In this document: positions 1-4,914 of the stretch, piece after piece
Position numbering within the stretch: position 1 is the first letter of the stretch
How the letters are laid out: every line of letters begins with the position of its first letter
Source of the DNA: Thermoplasmata archaeon
GTDB lineage: Archaea; Thermoplasmatota; Thermoplasmata; RBG-16-68-12
Reading direction: 5' to 3'
DNA length: 5,690 nucleotides
NCBI GenBank assembly: GCA_021788795.1
Contig: JAJYKG010000147.1
Span: 1-5,690, forward strand
Made by a program: the position numbers and the translations under genes
Notes under the pieces: generated by a model
What the model saw: the letters and a program-made list of their open reading frames with translations, nothing else
The model's database searches: none
Told to the model about the DNA's origin: nothing

Positions 1-585
1 GAGGAGGAGCTCTTCGATTTGCCGCTTGAGCTCCTCGCGCTCGCGGACCTCAATCTCGTTCGTGGACTCCTCGAGGGCCTTGATCCGCGTCCGCGCCCGC
101 TCGATGAGCGCGTCCATCTGCTCGAGGCGCTGCTTGCGCCGGCCCAGCATCTTCTCGAAGGGCTCCGCGAGCTGCCAGAGATGAGACTCGAGGTCGCCCT
201 CCCCGCGCTCCGCCTCGGTCATGGACACGAGGTCTTGGGGCGCGCCTCGCGGGACGGTCGGCGCCGGGGGCGGAAGGGTGGCGCGCGCCCTCGCCTTCTC
301 GCGGCTCAGGCGCAGGATGTTGCGGAGGTACTCCTCCTCCGGCGTGGGATCGGCCGGCTTCGCGGACGGGTCCACGGCCTGGACCTCGGGGAACTTTGCG
401 GAGCACTTGGCGCACTCCTTCGCCTCCGCGGGGTTCACGGAATTGCAGATGGGGCAGAGGACGGCGTCCATGAAGCCCTCGAACGCCGCGCCGCACTTCT
501 CGCATTTCTCGGCGTCGGGCAGCGTGCTCGCTCCGCAGTCGCTGCAGTAGGCGGCTTTGCCTGGGGTGAGGGCGCGGAGGGCCAT
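1..585 (-). CDS. Double zinc-ribbon protein with C-terminal coiled coil (3' end beyond window)
   Basis: Starts at the ATG at 585-583 and stays open for 195 codons to the left edge, so the C-terminus is missing. Seen directly: two consecutive zinc ribbons of identical spacing, CxxC-x10-CxxC, at Cys14/17/28/31 and Cys44/47/58/61 (CSDCG, CEKCG, CPICN, CAKCS). A Pro/Ala-rich linker follows (about residues 70-120), then a charged, Leu-containing helical stretch from about residue 138 to the edge that looks like a coiled coil. The eight cysteines should bind two zinc ions. Such modules usually bind nucleic acid or protein partners, but no specific function can be assigned. The start follows a GAAGG that abuts the ATG, a poor ribosome-site spacing. 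The preceding gene on the same strand ends 40 bases upstream with no TATA-like box between them, so translation from a shared mRNA is likely. Reading frame and cysteine pattern are clear; function is unknown. Confidence 0.85.
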   Translation of the reverse strand, partial: MALRALTPGKAAYCSDCGASTLPDAEKCEKCGAAFEGFMDAVLCPICNSVNPAEAKECAKCSAKFPEVQAVDPSAKPADPTPEEEYLRNILRLSREKARARATLPPPAPTVPRGAPQDLVSMTEAERGEGDLESHLWQLAEPFEKMLGRRKQRLEQMDALIERARTRIKALEESTNEIEVREREELKRQIEELLL

Positions 586-625
586 CCTTCGCTCTTCGAG
601 GAGGTGTGCGGGATCGAGGGAGCGC

Positions 626-1144
626 CTAGTCGTACGCGTTGTACGCCAGGATCTCCGATAGGTGCTTACGCCCGGCCGGTGGCTCGAAGGCCTCCGGGAA
701 GCCCAGCGCGGCCAACCCGACCACGCGGGCATCCGCCGGGATGCCAAGCAGGGCCTTCACCTTCTCCTCGTTGAAGGAGAAGACCCAAGAGGTCCCTAAC
801 CCCTCACTCGTCGCCGCCACGGTGAGTTGCGCGATCGCCATCCCGACGTCGACGGGGTACGAGTTCATGTACCCGCCGACCATCGCGACGGCTTCGTCCA
901 GCCGAGCACAAGCCACGACCAGGAGCGGGGCGTCGGGCAGCTTCTTGCTGTTCGTCGTCATGCCCTCGAGCTTCCGCTTCCGGTCCTCGTCCGAGACCAC
1001 GATGAACTTCCAGGGCTGCAGGTTGTCCGCCGACAGGGCGAGCCTCGCGGCGTTGGCAACGGCCTGGACCTTCTGCTCGGGGACCGGGTCCGGTTTGTAC
1101 TTGCTGACGCTCTTCACCGACTTGATGGCCTCAAGGACCTCCAT
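626..1144 (-). CDS. Nitroreductase-family protein (FMN-dependent oxidoreductase fold)
   Basis: A 172-residue protein, the usual size for short archaeal nitroreductases. The family binds FMN as a homodimer and uses NAD(P)H to reduce nitro compounds, quinones or other acceptors; the substrate here is unknown. Seen: N-terminal VSKYKPDPVPEQKV (12-26); SADNLQPWKFIVV (38-50), matching the family's PSAxNxQPWxFIVV; DVGMAIAQLTVAATSEGLGTSW (99-120), here named by its two halves DVGMAIAQL and EGLGTSW; LLGIP (132-136); ALGFP (146-150); and Arg159 in GRKHLSEI near the end. The usual RRSxR FMN-phosphate motif is replaced by VKSVS (residues 10-14). The ATG at 1144 was chosen because homology begins there and a TATA-like box lies about 36 bases upstream. 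The frame stays open further upstream, but that extension is Arg/Pro-rich shadow sequence overlapping the neighbouring gene. Stop TAG at 628-626. Confidence 0.9.
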   Translation of the reverse strand: MEVLEAIKSVKSVSKYKPDPVPEQKVQAVANAARLALSADNLQPWKFIVVSDEDRKRKLEGMTTNSKKLPDAPLLVVACARLDEAVAMVGGYMNSYPVDVGMAIAQLTVAATSEGLGTSWVFSFNEEKVKALLGIPADARVVGLAALGFPEAFEPPAGRKHLSEILAYNAYD

Positions 1145-1174
1145 ATCGTCCCGGGCGTTCGTAGTCGGAGTCGT

Positions 1175-1192
1175 GATAATAAGCGTTGCGGC
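1175..1192 (-). promoter_or_regulatory. Archaeal BRE/TATA-like promoter of the nitroreductase gene
   Basis: On the minus strand GCCGCAAC (1192-1185) is followed by GCTTATTATC (1184-1175), an A/T island in a very GC-rich background. The box is about 36 bases before the nitroreductase ATG, so transcription should begin about 10 bases upstream of the start codon, giving a very short leader with little Shine-Dalgarno sequence. The same GCCGCAA...GCTTAT arrangement precedes the PEBP gene at 2319-2333. Confidence 0.6.
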
Positions 1193-1238
1193 CCGGAAAT
1201 CGACGCGGTAACAACCGGTTCCGCGACCCGGTCCTCCC

Positions 1239-2112
1239 TCAGGGCGGTGTTTCGGCGGGCGGGGCCGCCCCCTGCCGCGGCCCCGTCCGGGCCACCGCCT
1301 CGAGCGCGAAGCCGGCGACGAGCGCGACGCCGCCGAGCAGGAGGACGAGCCGGAGCGCGTCGGTCCCCGCCGCTGCGGCCCCGAAGCCGGGGACCGCGGG
1401 GACGCCCGCGCCGCCGAACGTCCGCGGGTAGGCGGTGAGGAGCATGAAGGCCACCCCATCCCGCACGGTGAGGAAGCGCCGCGTGCCGAGGGAGCCGAGC
1501 TCGAGCAGGTCGTACACGAGGAAGGCGATCGCGACGGAGCGCGAGCCGAAGACCGCGACGGCCACGCCGTGTCCACGATGGACCCCGCTCCGTAGGCGGC
1601 CTCCCCCAGGCGAGCGGGAGCGCGAGGCCCGCCTCCCGGGAGTTCCGGGAGGCCTGGCGGAGCGTGTAGAGCGCGGCCAGGAGCAGGAACACGGAGAAGC
1701 CGAACCCGAGGGCGATGACGAGCGGGTCCGACAGCGCAGACGAGGAGAGACCGAGGGAAAGATCCGAGAGGTACCGCGCGACCTGAGCTCGGGAGGTGAA
1801 GCCGACGATCGAAGGAACGATCAGGATGAGCCCGCCCCCGGTCAGCAGGGCGCCCAGGACGAGCTCCCCCATGCCGACCAGGAGCTGGCCCCACGGCCGC
1901 AGGGACGGGCCCCGCTCCAGGGCCGAGAGGAACCCCTTCACGTCCTCGTCGTGGGACGCGAGGACGCGTTCGCGGAGGGCCCGCGTGGTGGACGGATTCC
2001 ATCCCCGGCTCGCGCCAAGGAGACGGATGTCGAGGATGATGCGGTCGATGGCGTCCTGCCGGGCGTCCGCGGGTGCGCCGGTCATGGGCCTCGATTCGGT
2101 CCCCCTTCCCAT
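1239..2112 (-). pseudogene. Multi-pass membrane protein of unknown family, interrupted by two apparent 1-base deletions
   Basis: Three frames must be joined. From the ATG at 2112 the first frame gives about 168 residues: a charged helical N-terminus (about 16-70), a membrane segment at about 76-104 (GQLLVGMGELVLGALL...), and a second at about 130-149 (LVIALGFGFSVFLLLAALYT). After LPLA (near 1610) this frame turns Arg/Pro-rich. A second frame takes over at 1609-1567 (LGEAAYGAGSIVDTA). A third runs from 1565 to the TGA at 1241-1239, with two more hydrophobic stretches (VAIAFLVYDLLELG and LRLVLLLGGVALVAGFALEA). Restoring one base near 1609-1610 and one near 1566-1568 gives an uninterrupted 291-codon frame. 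GGAG at 2124-2121 is 8 bases before the ATG; a second Met at 2085 is a possible start. The protein is presumably integral to the membrane, family not recognised. Whether this is a decayed gene or assembly error cannot be told from the sequence. Confidence 0.65.
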
Positions 2113-2170
2113 AGTCGGCTCTCCATTACCTCCAGCGGGGCAGGAGTCCCGCGGTCCCGCCGCCCTCGGA

Positions 2171-2184
2171 GGGAACGTTTAAAT
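2171..2184. promoter_or_regulatory. TTTAAA promoter for tRNA-Ile, possibly bidirectional
   Basis: GGGAACGTTTAAAT contains the hexamer TTTAAA (2178-2183), centred about 30 bases before the mature tRNA 5' end, the expected position of an archaeal TATA box, with a purine-rich BRE-like flank. Because the hexamer is a perfect palindrome it reads as a TATA box on the minus strand as well, where it lies about 65 bases upstream of the membrane-protein ATG at 2112. No other A/T-rich box is visible in that 100-base gap, so divergent use is plausible. Confidence 0.6.
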
Positions 2185-2210
2185 CGAGCCCGGGCTTCTG
2201 CCGCCGCCGC

Positions 2211-2285
2211 GGGCCCGTAGCTTAGCCTGGTTGGAGCGTCCGGCTGATAACCGGAAGGTCGCCAGTCCGAATCTGGCCGGGCCCA
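2211..2285 (+). tRNA. trnI: tRNA-Ile (anticodon GAU)
   Basis: A complete cloverleaf can be folded by hand. Acceptor stem GGGCCCG (2211-2217) pairs perfectly with CGGGCCC (2278-2284), with discriminator A2285. The D stem is GCTT/GAGC with the GG pair in the loop. Anticodon stem TCCGG/CCGGA encloses CTGATAA, anticodon GAT at 2246-2248, which decodes AUC and AUU. The variable loop is AGGTC. The T stem GCCAG/CTGGC encloses TCCGAAT. No intron, and no encoded CCA (CTC follows), so CCA must be added after transcription, as is usual in archaea. The T loop has C where position 55 is almost always T. No oligo-T terminator is obvious downstream. Confidence 0.97.
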
Positions 2286-2318
2286 CTCCTCCGCTCGTCG
2301 GCGCTGTCCTGTTCTGGT

Positions 2319-2334
2319 GCCGCAAGGGCTTATG
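2319..2334 (+). promoter_or_regulatory. Archaeal BRE/TATA-like promoter of the PEBP gene
   Basis: GCCGCAAGG followed by GCTTATG lies about 40-45 bases before the ATG at 2374. Initiation about 25 bases after the box would give a leader of some 15 bases that contains the strong GGAGGT ribosome site at 2361-2366. The element closely resembles the one upstream of the nitroreductase gene on the other strand. Confidence 0.55.
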
Positions 2335-2373
2335 CGCTCCCTGGCTATTTGCGGCGCCACGGAGGTAGACGTC

Positions 2374-2838
2374 ATGGCGCTGCGCGTCTCGTCGCCGGCC
2401 TGGAAGCACGGGGAGCGGATTCCGACGCGGTACACGGACGATGGCGAGGACCTCTCGCCCCCGCTCGTATTCGAGGGCGCGCCCCCGGGCACCGCGGCGC
2501 TCGCGCTCATCTGCGACGACCCGGATGCCCCCGGTGGGACCTGGGTCCACTGGGTCCTGTACGACCTGCCCGGGACGGCGGCCGGGCTCGCGGAGGGCGT
2601 GCCCACCGAGCCCCGCCTGCCCGACGGCAGCCTCCAGGGGCGGAACGGGTGGAGCCGGATTGGGTATGGCGGCCCGTCGCCGCCCCGCGGCAAGCCGCAT
2701 CGGTACTTCTTCCGGCTGTACGCTCTGCGCGAGCCCCTCCGAGCGAGGCCCGGGCTCTCCGCCGCGGAGATCGAGCGGGCGGCGCGGGGCCGCGCGATCG
2801 AGTCCGCGAGCTTCATGGGCACGTACGGGCGGACCTGA
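2374..2838 (+). CDS. YbhB/YbcL-type phosphatidylethanolamine-binding protein (PEBP) family
   Basis: A 154-residue cytosolic protein with no signal peptide or membrane segment, close to the usual length of prokaryotic PEBP proteins (E. coli YbhB is about 158). Seen: the first conserved box DDPDAPGGTWVHWVLYDLP (48-66), containing the ligand-pocket Asp/Pro and His59, and the second box around GYGGPSPP (97-104) with GKPHRYFFRLYAL (106-118), whose His109 is the other pocket residue. Prokaryotic members are small anion/phospholipid-binding proteins, some acting as protease or kinase inhibitors; the role here is unknown. The start at 2374 was chosen over an in-frame upstream ATG at 2317, because GGAGGT (2361-2366) is 7 bases before it, family similarity begins there, and the promoter-like box lies between the two candidates. 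It is followed after 63 bases by the transporter gene, which has its own possible promoter. Confidence 0.95.
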   Translation: MALRVSSPAWKHGERIPTRYTDDGEDLSPPLVFEGAPPGTAALALICDDPDAPGGTWVHWVLYDLPGTAAGLAEGVPTEPRLPDGSLQGRNGWSRIGYGGPSPPRGKPHRYFFRLYALREPLRARPGLSAAEIERAARGRAIESASFMGTYGRT

Positions 2839-2860
2839 GGCGGTCCGGCCGGCGTCGCGG

Positions 2861-2877
2861 ACGCGAAGGTACAAGTG
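2861..2877 (+). promoter_or_regulatory. Possible promoter of the MFS gene giving a near-leaderless mRNA
   Basis: ACGCGAAGGTACAAGTG contains a BRE-like CGAAGG and a weak box TACAAG at 2870-2875, aligned with the other promoters of this window. The box starts about 32 bases before the ATG at 2902, which would place the transcript start at or just before the start codon. The box is a poor TATA match, so read-through from the PEBP gene is also possible. Confidence 0.35.
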
Positions 2878-2901
2878 CCCTTTCGGGTTGCCGAGGCGCT
2901 C

Positions 2902-4140
2902 ATGGCAACCAGTCCTTCGAGGCGCGAGTGGCTCACCCGGGACGCCCTGCTCCTGTCCCTGTCCGCCTGCTTCGCCGACACCGGATACCAGGCGGTCGCC
3001 GTGGTCTTCCCGCTCTTCTTGGTACTCGAGCTCCACGAGAGCTACCTCCAGGTCGGCTTATTCCTCGCCCTGGCCTACGGCATCGGGTCGCTCTTCTCCT
3101 TCGTCGGCGGCAGGGCCGGGGACCGGTTCAACAAGAAGTACGTCGCCCTCGCGGGGAACCTTCTGATTCCGCTCATGTCCCTGAGCGGCCTCTCGACGAG
3201 CGTCCTCGTCGCTGGCGCGCTGTTCATCGCGGGGTGGTGGGCGCGATACTCGCGCACGCCCGCGCGGCGCGCGTGGCTCGTCGAGGTCACCGACCCGGCG
3301 CACCGCACGAAGGTCTTCGGTTTCCTCCATGCCCTCGACGTCGGCGGCGGCGTGATTGCCGTGACCTACTCCGTGATCCTGCTCCTCCTCGGCTTCTCCT
3401 ACACGGTCGTCCTCCTGGTCACGATCCTGCCCCTCCTGCTGTCGAGCCTCTGCCTCGTCCTCGCGAAGCGCCCGACGGGGACCATGGCGCCCGCCCCGAA
3501 GGAGGCGCCGAAGGATTCCGCCGCCGGAAGTTCCGCGCTCGCGTACCACGCCCTCCTCGTCTCCGCGACCCTGTTCGGGTTCAGCTTCTACTCCTTCGCG
3601 TTCCCCGTCCTGACTGTGGCCGCGGTGCAGCAGGCCGGTTCGATTGCAAAGGCGCTCTCCGGCGCCGTCGCGATCATCGCCTTCGGCGTGTATCTCGGCG
3701 TCTCGGCGCTCGCGGGGATCCTCCTGGGCCGGACCCACCTTCGCCCCATCCGCGCGATCTGGAGCATCGGCTACCTGCTCGCCGCGGTCGCGTCCCTGGC
3801 CATCGGCGCCCTCTATTTCGTCGGTGCGAGTCCCTTCCTCTTCTACGTCGCTGCGGGCGTCCTCGGGTTCGCCACCGGATCCGTGGAGACGTTCGAGCCC
3901 ACGATGATCTCGAAGATCGTGGCTTCGAGGCGGCTCTCGGAGGGGATGGGCTGGCTCAGCGCGACCCGCGCGGCGGGCCTGTTCGTCGCGAACCTCGCCC
4001 TCGGATTCCTGTTCGGGATCAACCAGTTCTACGCGTACGTGTATGCGTTCGTGACGGCGCTGGTGGCCGCCCTGATCCTCGCCTGGGCGGAGACGAGGAC
4101 CCGCGAGGTGCCGGAGGAGCCCGCCGCAGGTCGCTCTTAG
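2902..4140 (+). CDS. Major facilitator superfamily (MFS) transporter
   Basis: A 412-residue integral membrane protein with about 12 hydrophobic segments in two halves joined by a hydrophilic loop (about 190-213, rich in Lys, Pro and Ala), the normal MFS design. MFS motif A is seen in the loop after the second helix as GGRAGDRFNKK (69-79). The segment RTPARRAWLVEVTDP (118-132) resembles the R-x-P-x-R-x-A-x-x-x-D/E loop of drug/solute efflux-like MFS proteins. ETFEPTMISKIV (329-340) is the equivalent loop in the C-terminal half. The substrate cannot be predicted; export of a small molecule is a guess from general resemblance. The ATG at 2902 was chosen: GAGG at 2893-2896 lies 5 bases before it, and a GTG nine codons earlier (2875) overlaps the promoter-like box. 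Full length, no frame disruption, TAG at 4138-4140. Confidence 0.93.
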   Translation: MATSPSRREWLTRDALLLSLSACFADTGYQAVAVVFPLFLVLELHESYLQVGLFLALAYGIGSLFSFVGGRAGDRFNKKYVALAGNLLIPLMSLSGLSTSVLVAGALFIAGWWARYSRTPARRAWLVEVTDPAHRTKVFGFLHALDVGGGVIAVTYSVILLLLGFSYTVVLLVTILPLLLSSLCLVLAKRPTGTMAPAPKEAPKDSAAGSSALAYHALLVSATLFGFSFYSFAFPVLTVAAVQQAGSIAKALSGAVAIIAFGVYLGVSALAGILLGRTHLRPIRAIWSIGYLLAAVASLAIGALYFVGASPFLFYVAAGVLGFATGSVETFEPTMISKIVASRRLSEGMGWLSATRAAGLFVANLALGFLFGINQFYAYVYAFVTALVAALILAWAETRTREVPEEPAAGRS

Positions 4141-4145
4141 GGTCC

Positions 4146-4160
4146 CCGAGACCTTATCTA
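4146..4160 (+). promoter_or_regulatory. Promoter-like box before the surface-protein gene
   Basis: CCGAGACCTTATCTA: a purine-containing BRE-like stretch followed by CTTATCTA (4153-4160), starting 6 bases after the transporter stop codon and about 33 bases before the ATG at 4190. It fits the pattern of the other boxes here and argues that this gene is transcribed on its own. GGAGGGG (4172-4178) and GAGGT (4182-4186) supply ribosome-site sequence. Confidence 0.5.
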
Positions 4161-4189
4161 CCTCCGACGGTGGAGGGGAGCGAGGTCGG

Positions 4190-4777
4190 ATGATGAGTGC
4201 ACCCGCGAGCGGCGGCACGACACCGGCGCCCATCGGCCTCCCGCCCCGGCCGAAGGGCCTCCGCGGCTTCCTCATGGGCCCGCGCCTCGTGGACCACAAG
4301 GGCTTCTGGTTCCTTGTCATCATCTTCGTGCTCATCCTGGTCGTCTTCTCCGTCACGTTCTACGAGTTCACGGTCACGTTGCGGCCCTTGCCGACGGCGC
4401 CGGTGACCTTCTCCGCGGGCTACATGGTCGACCAGAACGGCACGTTCAACGTGACGTCCGTGAGCAACGCCTCGTGGCCGTACCAGAACTTCACGGTGAA
4501 CCTCACGCTCAACAACTTCGGGTTCTACGCGCAGCCCCTCGCCCCGAGCGGGGAGAACGCGACGTTCCTGATCGGCACGTCCACGAACAAGGGCACCTAC
4601 CACGTGATCTGGAACGACCGCGACCACAACGGCCTGGTGAGTGTGGGCGACTCCTTCTGGGTCACCGGGGACGGCGTGGGCCTGCCCGGCCTGAGCTATG
4701 TCAAGGTCACCCTGATCTGGAACGGCGGCGTGTGGCACGCGGACGAGTACTTCGTCACGAGCGAGACGATCGTCTGA
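4190..4777 (+). CDS. Single-pass membrane-anchored surface protein with EF-hand-like loop and dense N-glycosylation sequons
   Basis: A 195-residue protein of unrecognised family. It has a Pro/Gly/Ala-rich N-terminus with basic residues (1-38), one strong membrane segment (39-58, FWFLVIIFVLILVVFSVTFY), and a polar, aromatic, beta-like C-terminal domain (about 60-195) that should face outward because the basic residues precede the helix. The outer domain has six N-x-S/T sequons (Asn83, 87, 93, 100, 104, 123), five of them within 22 residues. It also has DRDHNGLVSVGD (143-154), which matches the 12-residue EF-hand loop D-x-D-x-N-G-x-hydrophobic-S-x-x-D. A Lys-Gly just before the helix recalls archaeal prepilin processing sites, but the 38-residue leader is long for one. 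Two adjacent ATGs (4190 and 4193) are possible starts; GAGGT at 4182-4186 gives the better spacing (6 bases) to the second. A small adhesion, cell-wall or stalk protein is a guess. Confidence 0.88.
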   Translation: MMSAPASGGTTPAPIGLPPRPKGLRGFLMGPRLVDHKGFWFLVIIFVLILVVFSVTFYEFTVTLRPLPTAPVTFSAGYMVDQNGTFNVTSVSNASWPYQNFTVNLTLNNFGFYAQPLAPSGENATFLIGTSTNKGTYHVIWNDRDHNGLVSVGDSFWVTGDGVGLPGLSYVKVTLIWNGGVWHADEYFVTSETIV

Positions 4778-4782
4778 TCCAG

Positions 4783-4806
4783 CCCCCGTCCGCCGGGGGT
4801 CATTTT
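4783..4806 (+). terminator. Hairpin plus T-run terminator after the surface-protein gene
   Basis: CCCCCG (4783-4788) pairs with CGGGGG (4794-4799) around a 5-base loop, giving a perfect six-pair GC stem that begins 5 bases after the TGA. It is followed by TCATTTT (4800-4806). Archaeal termination depends mainly on the T-run, which is short here, so termination may be partial. Confidence 0.55.
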
Positions 4807-4841
4807 CCCCCTTCGAATCGGAATATCGCGTATGCCGTTCT

Positions 4842-4869
4842 GAATAAATCCGCTCCTCAGGGTTAAGCC
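4842..4869 (+). promoter_or_regulatory. thrC: Promoter region of the threonine synthase gene
   Basis: The 137-base gap between the surface-protein gene and threonine synthase has the longest A/T-rich stretch of the window (about 4800-4850). Two TATA candidates are visible: GAATAAATC (4842-4850) and GGGTTAAGCC (4860-4869). The second resembles the other boxes and would give a leader of roughly 25 bases; the first would give one of roughly 40. I cannot choose between them from the sequence alone. Confidence 0.45.
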
Positions 4870-4914
4870 CGCGGCGCGCGTGCGGCCCGCCGACCAAGCG
4901 AAGGATGGGCGAAC

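Noticed and set aside
595..606. Perfect plus-strand ribosome site GAGGAGGTG
   Set aside because: No start codon at a suitable distance leads to a believable plus-strand protein, and it lies in the leader of the minus-strand zinc-ribbon gene.
626..2002. Single 458-residue fusion protein ending in nitroreductase
   Set aside because: Only the last 172 residues have family similarity. The upstream part is low-complexity shadow of the membrane gene apart from about 15 residues near 1609-1567, and a promoter-like box sits just before the nitroreductase ATG.
1114..2112. Intact 332-residue membrane protein in one frame
   Set aside because: Beyond about residue 168 the frame becomes Arg-rich, loses hydrophobic segments, and overlaps the start of the nitroreductase gene, while good membrane segments continue in another frame down to 1239.
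2843..2862. GTCCG/CGGAC inverted repeat after the PEBP stop as a terminator
   Set aside because: Only five pairs with a 10-base loop and no T-run after it; such repeats are expected by chance in GC-rich DNA.
2349..4193. 614-codon plus-strand open frame covering PEBP and MFS regions
   Set aside because: The translation is Arg/Pro/Gly-rich with no domain, and it overlaps two well-supported genes in another frame. Stop codons are rare by chance at this GC content.
3058..4356. 432-codon minus-strand open frame opposite the MFS gene
   Set aside because: Composition is extremely rich in Arg, Glu, Asp and Gly, as expected from the complement of a GC-rich membrane-protein gene. No recognisable domain or promoter.
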